A DNA stretch of 64,000 bases from NCBI GenBank assembly GCA_026874595.1, contig CM049313.1, positions 30,006,008 to 30,070,007 of the forward strand. Direction: 5' to 3'. Of the stretch, positions 1 to 12,642 are shown piece after piece. The stretch comes from Sipunculus nudus (taxonomy: Eukaryota > Annelida > Sipuncula > Golfingiida > Sipunculidae). A program made the position numbers and the translations under genes. Position 1 is the stretch's first letter; each line of letters starts with the position of its first letter. The notes under the pieces were generated by a model, which worked only from the letters and a program-made list of their open reading frames with translations, made no database searches and was not told the DNA's origin.

Positions 1-1540
1 ATATTTCTATAAAATTATGGTATAAACTGGAAAGTCCAAATATTCAAAAGTTCGTAACATGTTAATGTCAATGATGAAACGCGCGTCTATACATTTATAA
101 CTTGCAAAATGTCACTATTTAAAGGTAGTACTCGTTGTCAAATAATTAATATGTTTAAATCTTATGACAATCTTTGCATTTTACCGACTTTTGTGATCTG
201 TGAGCGCCCAGGCTCTAGCAGCAGAGCCTGAGTCTGAGTCTGAGTATCAGCCGAGGAGGCGTGAGATTTTTCACGGTCGATCCCACCCCGAGCTCAGCTC
301 TGTGGGGAGACCGTGCATGACTCGCACGGTAATGCGATTGGGGGGGGGGGGATTCCTCAATGTACTAGTATATATTTGGATGCTCTCATAGTGGAGTAAA
401 TCACAAACTTATGAATTGGAAAGTAAAAAGTATAATAATGAAATTCCTGGGGAATAAAAAAGTAATCTGAAAAAGAAAGGAAAATTAATTATGAATTGAT
501 TATAAAATAACTCGAAAAAATGAGATATATTACATCTGAACGGGCTTGCGCCCTCTGTGGATGCACCACTGAATAATAAATATGGTATAATAAACCTTAA
601 TACGGCATTAAAAATAGTAATAAATTACGATGTCATTCAAAATAAAAAGTTATATATTTCCCATACGTTGAACAAATATGAAAATTCAATATATTTTGAT
701 CCTTATAAAAATCTTTATCTGAATATTCCGTGTATACTCACTATTTTTATTTGATTCTTATATTTTTATCCTCAGAAAACAAATTAACCGGACTATAGTC
801 GGAATTCTCGATACAGTAGTACCGTGCGCTTTCGGACATCCTTCTCTCCGAACTAAATAGTTGCTGGTACCAGGTTCTTAATAAAACAGAATGTGTTATA
901 TCTATAACATTTGCTATGTAACATTTTATTTTTAAACATTTACTGAACTTTCCCCCAACATAAAATACGTAACAGCGTAAAATATTGATGATTTAATATA
1001 ATCTTGTTTTACAAATGAAATAAAATATCAATATAATATATTATAAAAAACAGCATCATGAATGTTAAAAAACATATTCAGTTTATGAAATATATGTCAT
1101 ATTGAAATAATTGAAAATGCTTGACACGTTTGCTGACGATATGATGACCAGTGCATTAGCCAATACTGGCTTCGGAGTTTTACACATCTGGACCATAACC
1201 GGGCATTTCCGAGAAAAAAATAGTCTATAACTTAGGAGAGATAACTTTGATTTTTGCATTATGATAGGAGAAAACCTTATTCTATCAATAAACATAAAAT
1301 GGTACTTTCCATTGATGTAGTAGCATTTTAATTATGCTTCGATCATTGCTCTTATTTTTAAAAATCCTTGCTTCCGACTTCCGAGTTTTACACAGCCGTT
1401 TGGAATTCCCCTACCGGAAGTTATGGTTCTCCCGCTGACAGACGTGGAGACGAGTTTTTCGAGTAAAACTAGCCTCGGTATTAAAAACTTCTGCACGAAT
1501 AAACGTAAGTCAACCGTGGATGTAATAATTATTATTTTCG
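1..1540. other. AT-rich non-coding stretch
   Basis: No gene is recognisable here. The only open frames are short and low-complexity. A slightly GC-richer patch lies at about 205-350, with CTGAGT repeats and a run of G near 340. A 10-bp palindrome, GACTATAGTC, sits near 791-800. I see nothing else that supports a feature. Confidence 0.6.
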
Positions 1541-1570
1541 CCAACAGAATAACGTCACTTTTTGTCTTAA

Positions 1571-1633
<63 letters not shown>

Positions 1634-1715
1634 TCTACAGTACAGAAACTGATTATTCCAAAATATATATATCAAAATAATTAGAGCAACAGAATAACGT
1701 CACTTTTTGTCTTAA

Positions 1716-1768
<53 letters not shown>

Positions 1769-1825
1769 TCTACAGTACAGAAACTGATTATTCCAAAATA
1801 TATATATCAAAATAATTAGAGCACG
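1541..1825. repeat. Tandem duplication (2 x ~143 bp) with AT microsatellite
   Basis: Two adjacent near-identical units begin with CAACAGAATAACGTCAC (about 1542 and 1687). Each runs through an AT dinucleotide tract of different length into ATTCTACAGTACAGAAACTG and ends ATATATATCAAAATAATTAGAG. Outside the microsatellite the units are essentially identical, so the duplication is recent or was made by slippage or unequal exchange. Confidence 0.85.
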
Positions 1826-4240
1826 CGTGTACATGCTTATTTGTGTATGTATGTGTGTATATATCTATGTATAAATATTATATTATATATATTAACATTT
1901 ATGTATATATATAAATAGAAGGTAGTGTTACCCTCCGATGTAAAGTGCTCTATGGCCTACAGACTAGGCCAGAGCGGTATAACTCTGGAGAAAAACAACA
2001 CTAAAAATTCACAACAGTCTGTTTCACGGGATGCGACCCAGAGTTATATATATAAATATATATAAATATATATATATGTATATATATACACACATATATC
2101 TCTATACACAAAAGCACGAAAAATGTTTATTCCACAATAGATATATCAAAATAATAAACAAGTATATGTGCATGTTCATCTGTGTATGTATGTATATATA
2201 TAATATAAAAATATCATTAAAAAAAATTTAATACAATTAAATCTTTATATATATATAAAAGTAAAATACATACATATATATATATTTAAAAATATCATTT
2301 AATAAAATTATATATATATATAATACGTTGGTGTAATAATACTGATTATAGCCTGTTAATTTAAATATATCAATAAATTTGGGTTATAATTCTACATTGA
2401 TTTCAAGAACAATAATCTTCCATTTCCATACCTTTCTAATAAATCATGCTAAAAAAGAAATGGTATACATTATTAATACTATACTGTATTACCAGGCCAT
2501 ATAAGTTGCTTTTTCTTTTATGATCAATTCCACCAATTGTGGTGTTGTGTATACGTCATGTAGAACTAGGAACAAAATGAGACTTGTGTAAAAAATCAGT
2601 TATATCTTATTCCATGATTTGATTGTAATAAGACTTGATGCTAACTGTAATTATGAGATCTAACAAAGAATGATATTGTGAATACCTGTCATTTTTTTAT
2701 ATAGCGAACTTATTGGTGACATATATTCTGATTGTTTTGACGAATATAACATTATTTTTCCACAATTTATGTTATAATGTGCATGCAGTTTAATATTTCA
2801 ATAGTCATTAATTCAAAGTTTATGCTAAAACACATTAGACTGGTTTCAAGAGTGAGATACACAATGTTCATTATTTCGCGTTAACCAAATAATGACAGAT
2901 TATTATAAATATTCTCAAAGAGAGTATATGAATATTTGCAAACACTATACTAAACTATTAGTTTTGGATCTCTTCAAATATAATATTTATTCACGTCATA
3001 TTTATTCACGTCATCAAAAAATCCATAGAGACATTATATATATAAAATTTTCCTTTACTTATATTTATATTGCTAAACATTGTTCGGCAGTGAACATCAC
3101 CATTGTCTTGGCAATTTTTCTAATTTAACATGAAATTCAACTGTGTATACTATATATAATAATACAGCTTAAGTCAGGCAACCACGCAAAGCCCATCATA
3201 AACAAATGTGTCCAGTCTGACCGGTCTAGTCAAATGTTCAGACATTTCTTTCAAACCATTATGAAAAGGGCCTAATTACGTGCCTTTGATGTTAACGAAT
3301 AAAATTTGTCATATTCTGTTTGTGAGGCTGGCTGAGTTCTAAGAAGAAATTAAGTTTATTGGTTAAATATATTTAAGAAATAGCTTAATTAAAATTAGGT
3401 GCGCCATGAAACAGCAGCATATATACAGAATACGATACAAATATAATTACCAAAAAATTAATGGCAGACTATGTAAATACCATGTACCACGTCGAACCAA
3501 CTCCGCCTTTGCGTGATTCCCTTCACTGTGAAACAATTTCAATTTTAATGAATTATACTCAAGTCTTCCTATCATTTATATTATTTTGTTTTTGGTACCA
3601 AAATGATTTCAAAGAATCATGTAAAGTTTTCTTTTTTGTATATTATTTCATTACATATATTAATAGGCCCCTTTGAAGCATTTTCTTACCAGACTATGAT
3701 ATGTATGTTATATATATATTATATTTATACATATATATATACATACAAACATATATATAAATACATATATATATATAGATATATATTATGTCCAAAATTG
3801 AAAGTTTTTTTTTAAGCCTTTAAATGTTACCAGATGCATGATCATCAGCAGTAAATAAGCTGCATGGTCCGATAGGATGCCTGTGTGTCATGAATCCTCT
3901 AAAAGACCGACATGAGTAATCATAGTGTAAAGTCTGTTGTTAAACCTCAGATGAAATGTAAATGTATCACAAGACCACGGCCTGGGCATCTTGTCAATGT
4001 TAAGGAGATGTGACGACATGCATACCAGACCAGAACAGATACGCCATACTGGCCCAGCCACTAACTGACAGATAATGGATATCTTCCCATTAAAGCTTAA
4101 TTTGGTCAGAACATCACGGGCTTCACCTACTTTTAGTTATACTTCTTGGATTGGAATGTTATTTAGACCAGCACCGTGTTTATTTTATCCAAAACAGGTG
4201 TAAACTTTTCAATATTATTATATTCATAAGTTCTTAACAC
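1826..4240. other. AT-rich non-coding stretch with AT microsatellites
   Basis: The stretch holds scattered TATA and TGTATG microsatellites (about 1850-2330 and 3700-3790). An 11-bp inverted repeat, TATAACTCTGG / CCAGAGTTATA, lies at about 1978 and 2039. Short open frames here are microsatellite translations. No gene, RNA or mobile element was recognised. Confidence 0.55.
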
Positions 4241-4273
4241 CATATTCAAAGCGCCCGCGTGCTACTGTTTACT

Positions 4274-4355
4274 CGCCAACCGGAAGTAAACAAAGTTTTC
4301 ATCCGGGGCCCTCACTTCCATATAAGCCAAACCGTGTTTCTGTGCGTTGAGAAAA
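4274..4355 (+). promoter_or_regulatory. Candidate promoter with ETS-type site
   Basis: This is a CpG- and GC-richer island in AT-rich surroundings, directly upstream of a short candidate first exon. It contains ACCGGAAGT, the core of an ETS-family site common in animal housekeeping promoters, and TATAAG about 35 bases before the candidate start codon. The motifs are seen. Promoter function is inferred. Confidence 0.35.
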
Positions 4356-4390
4356 ATGCCATCCAAGCTCGAGCGCCGCCGTGTGTCCGA
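4356..4390 (+). CDS. Candidate first coding exon of an unidentified gene
   Basis: An ATG after GAGAAAA opens a short frame (MPSKLERRRVS, then a split codon) that runs straight into GTAAGATA, a strong splice-donor consensus. The exon is GC-rich, codes for basic residues and follows the ETS-bearing patch. I could not find the next exon in the window, and the product is unknown. It may be a real first exon, a decayed copy or chance. Confidence is low because only 35 coding bases are visible. Confidence 0.3.
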
Positions 4391-4624
4391 GTAAGATACT
4401 AAACCTTCACGTGCAGACTGAAACATGGATGTCAAAAGTTAGAAGTCGTGGTGTTTATTATTTATTTTCTTTATTTTTCTCAAGTATAGGCAGTTACATG
4501 TCTATAGACCATTTCAAAATATAACATTCTGGTCTCTTCCTGAACACAAAACTAGATGTGTCGGAACGACACGAATGCCCCCGCCTTGGGCAAATTAGAA
4601 ACATTTGTAAAATTTGTTAAATTT

Positions 4625-5515
4625 TTTAAGTTCAGGATGTGTCGTATGGTCAAAAGTAGGTCAACAAGGGCAAAATGCAAACTCGATCTGTAACGGGTCA
4701 TTATCAAGCAACACACCAAAAATCATGCCAGTATATGCAGGCATTGTGAAAAAAGTCCATACATGTGCATTTTCCATAGAAATTTCTGTCTTTCATGAAA
4801 TTTTCTATGTTTAGGAGCCGTAAAACAATCAAAAGTAGGTCAACCGGGATGAAACGCAAACTCGATCTGTAACTGTCATTATCTGCCCACACAAAAAAAA
4901 TCAGGGTGGTATCTGCAGGCACTGAGGAAAAAAAAGTCTGTACATATGCATTTGTTATGAAAATTTATATTTTTCATGAAACTTTCTATGTTCAGGAGCA
5001 GTCAAATGGTCAAACGTAGGTCAACTGAGACAAAAGAAGAACTCGATCTGTAACTGGTCATTATCTGCCTACACACCAAAAATCAGGTCCGTATCTGCAG
5101 GCACTGTGAAAAAAAGTCCATACATGTGCAACTTTTTATGAAATTTTCTATGTTAGAGCACCGTCAAACGGTCAAAAATAGGTCAACTGGGACAAAACGT
5201 GAACATGATCTGTAACTGGTCATTATCTGCCCACACCCAAAAAATCAGGCCAATATCTGCAGGTATTGTGAAGAAAAGTCTGTACAAGTGTATTTGTCAT
5301 GAAATTATATATTTTACATGAAATTTTCTATGTTCAGGAGCCGTAAAACAGTCAAAGGTAGGTCAACCGGGACGAAATGCGAACTCCCTTGTAACTGGTC
5401 AATATCTGCCGACACACCAAAAATCAGGCCAATATCTGCAGGCATTGCGAAAAAAGTCCGTACATGTTTATTTGTCATGAAATTTCATATTTTTCATGAA
5501 ATTTTCTAATCGTCT
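4625..5515. repeat. Tandem array, five ~160-180 bp units
   Basis: Five diverged copies start with AGGAGC(C/A)GT(A/C)AAA-like sequence followed by TCAAAAGTAGGTCAAC (about 4635, 4814, 4996, 5155 and 5335). They share TCGATCTGTAACTGGTCATTATCTGC, ATATCTGCAGGCA and a tail TTTTCATGAAATTTTCTATG. One unit is about 20 bp shorter. Open frames inside are repeat translations, not genes. Confidence 0.9.
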
Positions 5516-6840
5516 TCCTTGAAAAATTCCTTGAATTATCAAATAGAACATTCTGCAAGCGACTGCTCTTCAAATCTTTGCTTCCAATCAAGGATTACCT
5601 CATTTTCATAACTCGCCTACGTATCAAATTTTAATGGCATACTTGGTCCGCTTTGGCTTCGCACGCAGGTCTCCCCCCCCCCCCCCCAAATATTTTTCTG
5701 GCGAAAGGCTTCTTAACCGCCATATTTACCTTTTCTTTCCTCATTACCCATATTCCAATAATAAACAACCTACCTGGTCTTTCTCCATACAACTTCACAC
5801 GTACAATTACTTCGCACTTCCTCTTCCCTACAAAATGCATTTGTAAAATAATTTACCTCGTCCTTCTACTTCAGAATCTCGGGAAATTTTCGGAATACTT
5901 ACTTGTTCTTATCATCTGCCGGAAAAAGAGGATGACCTAGGTTTGCCAGACCTGAGGTCACCCTAGCTCGGCCAAAGTCTTGGTAGGTTGAAATGATAAG
6001 ATTCCCCGCGTTATTAAACATCGCACATTATAGGCAAGTCAATCAAAAATATCTGCTACAAGCAGGATTGTTTTTTATTCCATTTATAACACATAAATCT
6101 AATTTAAACACATTGAAAAAATTAAGTATGGTGATATTTTGGATCTAATTCACGCCCAAACGTCCAAACATCGTCACCGGTACTAAGAAAAACCCGGAGT
6201 GATACTATACGGACTGGGACCCTACAGTAATAATCATCGCACACCGAAACAGCTGCCTATAATGCGAGTAAACCTTCAAAGACATGTAAAATTGTTATTA
6301 AACAACAATCCATATAATATGTATATAAGCCGTTATTTCGGTGTCTGTCGATCATTATATTAGACTCCGTCCGAATCCTTGTTTTATCAACTGCCTCGTT
6401 ACACGTTAGCATTGCACCTGCACTCTTGGCTTTTGGCGCGAACGTCTCTCCACCGTCACGCTTGACGAGTTGCACCTGCACTTTTGAAATCGGGCCTACC
6501 CGCAGAACAATTACGATTTTTAACCTGCACAAGCAACAAAATTATAGAGCCAATGACGGGTCTCTGCAGTAATCTAACAGAAAAACACCAGGTCTCTCGT
6601 GAAATCTACACTTACTCAGGATTAAAATCTAAATTACTTCAGAATACACCATCGAAAAACGTAAACACCCTATTTCTCGCAAATTTACAGAAACCATGGA
6701 CCCCCTATAGCATAGACCTTCATGGGAACACTGCTATGTTTTTATAGTAACCAGATCGAATGTAATGTGTTGTTGTGTCTGTATTGAGAAATTCACTCTT
6801 CAATAAAGAACTATGGCTTGAGCATGCTTGATATTATTTA
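5516..6840. other. Non-coding stretch
   Basis: A 15-base C run lies at 5673-5687. A weak inverted repeat (GCACATTATAGGCA near 6025 against TGCCTATAATGCG near 6251) and a direct repeat TTGCACCTGCACT (about 6413 and 6470) are also present. No coding similarity was recognised in either strand. Confidence 0.5.
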
Positions 6841-6849
6841 GTATTTTTC

Positions 6850-7960
6850 TTTCGAGTTTTTCATTGATTTGTGAGAAAGGGTTGCCCGTATTCAAGTGAC
6901 ACTGCTTGCCACGGTATTCATGAATATCCATGAGTCTTTTTTGAAACTGTGCCGGTAAGTTTCGTGATGAATTTGCATATATTTGTGAAACATATCCACA
7001 GAACTTTGCGTGCCGCTGCACATGAATTGAATTACTTAATAAAACTGTCTTAAATAGTCAGAAGAACGAGCCTTTCTTGACACTTATCAGCTGACACTTA
7101 TGACTTTGAGGTAAGTTGACCTTGAGTATTTTTATGGATTTGGGCGGGGCTCCTTGAACGAGTTGGCGCGGTCTCAAATCTGATCTCAGTTAAATTCTGA
7201 CTCCTTCTATAAACCGAGGGGCTCTGAATTTTTTTTTTTTTTATTTATTTATTTATTTTTTTTTTGGGGGGGGGGTCAAAATAGGAACAGTGTTAATAGT
7301 ATCTTTATTAGCAATAAACATGAACATACACACAGTTTTGTTGTTTTGTATGTATATGTGATGAGAATGTTCGCTCCAAGATTGTGTTGGCTGGTTACCA
7401 TGAGGACGCGAAATTTGGACATCCTGCATCACAGTCCTGTGTCTGCTTGTGTCTATATTCTGTCTGTCTGTGTGTTTGTCTGTTTGCGCTGTACAGGTGG
7501 CAAATTTGCCCCAACCATTATCAAACTTACACAATTGGGAGATATTACGAACTCCTGGAAGCCTTTATATTTTGGTCAATAAAGATCAAAGGTCAAGTCA
7601 ATCAAAACTTTTCAAAACGGTTTTTTCTTCATATCTCTGTCACTATTAGCCGTATCTACTTCAACAATAGCTCATATTCTTTGTAATTCCAAGGTCTTTC
7701 TTCTGGTGTGTTACTGCCTAATTGTTGTCCTAACTATGATAACACATCGGGGAAATTCATGATATTTGAAAATGAAATACTAACTTTTCTAACTTTGTCA
7801 GTTTTAATGCTAGACAGGTCTATTTTTTCCATTAGATAGCATTCAATGAGTACTACAAGATGTTATTACTTGTCTTCCAGTATCTTGCACGATATCTCGT
7901 CAACGATAATGTACGAGATATCACTAAGTCATACCCAAGAATCCACAGTTTTGGACAAAT
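6850..7960 (+). repeat. Dispersed repeat, copy 1 (second copy at 23.2-24.0 kb)
   Basis: Blocks shared with 23,190-23,960 in the same order are: a CATGAAT / TGCGTGCC(G/T)CTGCA block; TTTGGGCGGGG(C/T)TC; a T-run then G-run; GTGTTA(A/G)TAGT(A/T)TCTTTAT.AGCAATAAACAT; TCAAGGTCA; ACGGTTTTTTCTTCATAT; and ACTATTAG(C/T)CGT.TCTACTTCAACAATAGCTCAT. This is an old interspersed family rather than a gene. Part of it also recurs at about 9,160-9,540. Confidence 0.75.
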
Positions 7961-7999
7961 CCTTTTGAAACAGGACATCTTAGGTCTTACACCAATAGC

Positions 8000-10990
8000 T
8001 TGAAAGGGTTTTTTTCCCCGAAAAATTACCGCTAGGGGGCGCCCTACTCGAAAAAATTAAACATATAATTTTTGCCCATTTCTCCCATACTATAAAACTC
8101 AGCTGCATAAACTATAGCTCATTTTCCTCCTCTCCACCTTCCCTACATCTTTTGTTGGTCATCTGTTATCTGAGATGTCTCACTTTATCAGTATGTCTGT
8201 CTGTTTCTCAGTAGTGCTCAACCTCGTGTGCATGCTGGTTCTTGCGTCTTACAATAAGCAGTCTACAGGCCAAACTTTTACAGGAATCCTTTTGAAACTG
8301 GTACATCTTATGTCTTACACTAATATCTCGAAATAGATTTTTCATTTTCATCATATGCCCGCTAGGGGGCGCTTCACACGACCTTTCCCAAAATATACTT
8401 TTTTTGCCATATCCCCATAACTATAAACCTCAATTACAGAAAATAATGGCTTATTTTCGTACTCTGGGTCTTCTCAATAGCGTAAGTAAGTAATCTTGTT
8501 TCATTATTGTGTCACTTTGTCAGTATGTCTGTCTGTTTGTCAATTGTCCTCAAATTCGCCTGCTTACTGATTCTTGCATCTCACATATAGCATTCTACAG
8601 ACTAAAGTTTTGAAAGAATCCTTTTGAAACTATTACATCTTCTGTCTTAAACTAACATCTCGAAAGTGATTTTTCATTTTCGGGATATGGCTACTAGGGG
8701 GAGCTGTACTAGGACCAAGACAACGTATAATTTTTTGCCACATCTCCAAACCTGGTGAACCTTATCTCCATAAACTATGACTCATTCTGTTTCTAAATAA
8801 TTTCTCCATACGATAACCTAACTCAGATGTGTCAGTGTGTCAGTATGTCTGTCCGTTTGTCGGTTGATGTCAGCCATACCTGCTTTCATGTTCTTATTCG
8901 TGATGAATATCCTTCAACAGGCCACAACTTCTCAGCGATCCCCATCAAACTCACTATATTGATAGGAAACCCACCTTTTGTTCTTTCTGTCCGTCTGTCT
9001 ATCATTTGAATATCCGGCAAGCGTTCGACCTATGGTCGTCTAGTCTGTCTGTTTGTTTGGGTGTTTGTCTGTCCCCACTCTACAGGTCCCATTTTTGCAT
9101 GGTTCGTTTTAAAACTTGCAGATCTGATAGGAAACTAAATCTCCTAGAAGCCTATTGTTTTTTAGTCAAAATAGGTAAAAGGTCAAGGTCAAGGTCATCA
9201 AAAGTACACTAAACGGTTTTTTCTTCATATCTTTGTAACTATTAGTCGTATCTCCTTAAACTATAGCTCATTTTAATCGTCATCAAATTGCCTTTCTTCT
9301 GGTAGGTACAAGACTCAAATTTGCCGTTTCGATGGTAACGCATTTTTGGGGGAAAATGATATTTGAAAATCAATGGACTAATTTGTTAGTTTTAACGCTA
9401 GAGAGGTCTAGTTTCTTGCATTAGGTAGCATTTAATTAGTGCTACATGATTTTATAGAAGTCTCGCAATATCTCGTATAATATCTCGTCAAACGAGATAT
9501 TTCGAGATTTCATTAATCTTGCCTGGAGGCCACAGTTTTGCAGGAATCTTTTTTTTTAAACTGACATATCATAAGTCTTACACTAGTATCTTGAAATTGT
9601 TTTTTCATTTTTTTTTTAATACGGCCGCTTGGGGGCGATAGATGCGAACCTCCTTAATATATAATGTTTTGGCCATATCTCCAAAACTATAAAACTCAAT
9701 TACATAAACTACAGCTTCTTTTCTTCCTCTTTGTCTTCTGTATAACCTAGTGTAGTCATCATGTCATAATCTTGTCACTTTGTCAGTGTGTCTGTCTGTT
9801 TGTCAGTTATCCTCAAATTCGCCTGCTTGCTCTTGCTTCTCATATATAGCATTCTACAGGCCACACTTTTAAAGAATCCTTTTGAAACTCATTACTGGTG
9901 CATATTATGTCCTTAAGTAATATCTGAAAACTGTTTTTTTCATTTACCGGATATAGCCGCTAGGGGGCGCTGCACACGACCCTCACATACATATCATTAT
10001 ATTGGCTATATCTCTAAAACCCAAAGCCTCAATTACATAAACTATAGCTTATTTTCTTCCCCTCAGTCTTCTCCATAATCTGGTGTAGTCATCTGGTCTC
10101 ATTCTTGTGTCACCTTGACAGTATGTCTGTCTGTTTGTCAGTTGCCCTCAAATTCGCTTGCTTGCAGTTCTTGCATTTCATATATAGTATTCTACAGGCC
10201 ACAGTTTTGACGGAATCCTTTGAAACTATTACATCTTATGTCTTACACTAATATCTCGAAAAAAAGTTTTTCATTTTCCGGATATGGCCGCTAGGGGGCG
10301 CTCCACCCGACCATATTCTAGCTATATCTCCAAAACTATAAATCAAAATTACATAAACTCTAGCTTATTTTCTTCTTCTGAATCTTCTCCATAACCTGGT
10401 TAAGTCATCTGGTGTCCATCGTGTCTCAATTTGTCAGTATGTCTATCTGTTTGGCAGTTATCCTCAAATTTCTCTGCTTGTTGGTTCTTGCATCTCACAT
10501 ATAGCAATCCACTAGCCAGATATTTGGAGGAATCCTTTCGAAACTGGGACATCTCATGTCATACACTAATATCACGAAACGCATTTGTCGTCTTCAGGAT
10601 ATGTCCGCTAGAGAGCGCTGCAGTTGAACCTCCCCAACATATCATATTTTGGCCATATCTCTAAAACTATAAACCTTACCTACATAAACTGTCGCTCATT
10701 TTGCTCGTCTTTACCTCCGGCACTTTTGTCTGGTAACCTGTTATCACAGATGTGTCAGAATATCTGTCTGTTCGTCTTTTGTTGTCAGCTTTGTCTGCTT
10801 GCTTGTTGTTGTGTCTGATATTTCATTCTACGGGCAACAACTTCTCAGCAAACGGTCTGAGGTTCATTCAAATGATAGAAAACCGACAATATGTTCTGTC
10901 TTTCCGTCTATCTGCCATTTCAACTTCCGGCAAGCACTCGACCTCTGGTCGTCTAGTTTGTTTGTCGCACCTTTATTGCCATTATTTCGA
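8000..10990 (+). repeat. ~331-bp tandem array with CTCF-like motif in each unit
   Basis: Units repeat the order: TGTCAGTATGTCTGTCTGTTTGTCAGTT; CTCAAATTCGCCTGCTTG; GCATTCTACAGGCCACA; GAATCCTTTTGAAACT; ACACTAATATCTCGAAA; CCGCTAGGGGGCGC; CATATCTCCAAAACTATAAA; TACATAAACTATAGCT. Unit heads lie near 8190, 8525, 8843, 9788, 10120, 10436 and 10760. Between 8,950 and 9,600 the array is interrupted by, or alternates with, sequence related to the 7.3-7.96 kb dispersed repeat. The right end runs into the relic LINE near 10.95 kb. Confidence 0.88.
8029..10618 (+). promoter_or_regulatory. Seven same-orientation CTCF-like motifs
   Basis: Matches and near matches to CCGCTAGGGGGCGC lie at 8029-8042, 8359-8372, 8691-8704 (degenerate), 9625-9638 (degenerate), 9957-9970, 10288-10301 and 10605-10618 (degenerate). 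With flanks, the copy at 10.29 kb reads TGGCCGCTAGGGGGCGCTC. That is close to the known animal CTCF consensus (TGGCCACCAGGGGGCGCTA type). Most neighbours are 317-332 bp apart. The motif copies are seen; binding is inferred. Confidence 0.5.
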
Positions 10991-12642
10991 TAACCAATAA
11001 AAATAAGTATTTGAGCAATGGGGTCGCCTTGTCTTGTGCCCTTTTCCATCTTAAAATAACCCGTAGTAAAACCGTTATTTATTACACAGCTCGCTAACCC
11101 ATTATGCAATAACTTTATCCATCTAATAAAATCATTTCCAAACCCAAATTTCTCGAGTACAGTAAATAGGAATATAAAAAGTAATATAAAATTCTTTTGG
11201 TAGTACTTCGTTGCCAGGAGTCTTATTGTCCTTCAATTCCTTTAAGCTATTTAAAATTTCTTCTTTGCTTATTAATCTCTCACAAGCATGTACTTCTTGT
11301 TCTGACAAAATGGGTAAGTTTAATTGGGAAATGAAATTCTTCACAATCGCTCTGTTTAATAGCATTTGAATTCTCAAATTTACGTTTAAAAAAGGATTTA
11401 ATTCCATCCATTATTTTTTGCTGGTTTACTTCTTCTTTATCATTTATAATCAATTTCCTCACAGTAGATTTCTTCTTATTCTTGACCATAATGTTAAAAA
11501 AATATTTAGAGCTTCTCTCTCCTTGTTCGAAAAATTCGACCCTGGATCTAACAATTAACCCCTGTGTATTTTTAATAATATTCTTCGATTTCTTGACGAA
11601 TGGTGGTTTAGATTTTAATAGTCGTTTTATCAGAAGCTGATAAATTCATTTCGGCGTCTTGTATTTTATTTTCTAAAATATATAGCCTCCATTTTTCCCT
11701 CTTCCGCTTCATCTTTGAGAAACTTATAGAAAATTGTTTTATTTTGAATTTTAAATAATCCCACCACGCATTTCCATCTTATTTGCATCTCTCGGTTCTC
11801 TGTAATAATTTAATGTGATCTCTTAAACCTGTTACATAATCTGTGTCTTTCAGTAAGGATACGTTTAATTTCCAATGTGATGGGCCATATAATGCTTTTT
11901 GAGTGTAACTGAAATCGGTTATAACGGCGGAGTGATCAGTGAATATTGCAGGCCTAATCTTAACATCGGTCACATTTGCGTTTAAATATGAAGAAACGAA
12001 AATATAATCCAGCCTTCGTTGTCTGAGAGGATTTGTTGACCTCAATGTGTACCTACGAGCATCCGGGTTTCTTACCCTAAACAGGTCAATTAAATCAGTA
12101 CTGCGTGTAAGATAAGTAACACGTTGAATCGATTTCGTCTTAGGAGTGTACGTATCACCATCTGCATCGAGATATGAAAGACATATATTAAAATCACCAC
12201 CCCAGACAATTTGTGTTTCCGAATCTATTTGTATGTTTGTTAATATTTCCAAGATATTGTCATAAAATATCACCTGAGGTAATTCGGTGTTATGGGCATA
12301 AGTATTTATAAGCAACGTCTTTCTCCCTTGAACTAATTAATGCTTGTATACAATAATGAAACGTCCGTCTTTGTCCATATTTTTAAATAGTTCCTGAAAT
12401 TCTAAATCACGACCTACAAGTAACAACACACCTCTTGTCTGATTTGTACCATGAGAAAAATAGGTATGTCCAGACCAATCTTGTAACCATTCTGATTCCA
12501 CAGTACCTGTACAATGGGCTTCCTGGAGAAAAATTACACTTTTTGCTCCTGTGTTGTTTAACAACCAATTATAGATGTCTAGTCTTTTCTTTTCTCTTCT
12601 TATTCCTTTTACATTAAGTGTTATAACTGAGAAATCCGACAT
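10960..12642 (-). pseudogene. Relic L1/Tx1-type LINE: endonuclease and partial RT
   Basis: Read on the minus strand, the relic starts with an APE-type endonuclease: TLNVKGIRREKKR, FLQEAHCT, GGDFN, RRLDYIFV and TDHSAV are all present. One in-frame TAA (12,337-12,339) splits it. Downstream, an RT N-terminal linker with KDNKTPGNE follows. An internal deletion then jumps to an RT block (NNGFTTGYF, GTRQGDP). The catalytic ADD box and everything after it are missing, and the sequence passes into the ~331-bp tandem array near 10.96 kb. The element is the same clade as the better-preserved LINE at 28.8-33.7 kb but clearly older. Class assignment rests on motif order and is firm; the exact clade is inferred. 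Confidence 0.85.

Noticed and set aside
1423-1680. 85-codon open frame with poly-Ile/Tyr
   Set aside because: It is a translation of the (AT)n microsatellite, not a gene.
1978-2049. 11-bp inverted repeat TATAACTCTGG / CCAGAGTTATA
   Set aside because: Short arms with a 50-bp loop next to AT microsatellites; no functional signature.
4614-5509. Regular repeats that could suggest a CRISPR array
   Set aside because: Whole ~180-bp units repeat without unique spacers, and the DNA is eukaryotic; this is a satellite.
5634-5940. Overlapping open frames on both strands around a C-run
   Set aside because: No domain, no splice context, low complexity; probably chance.
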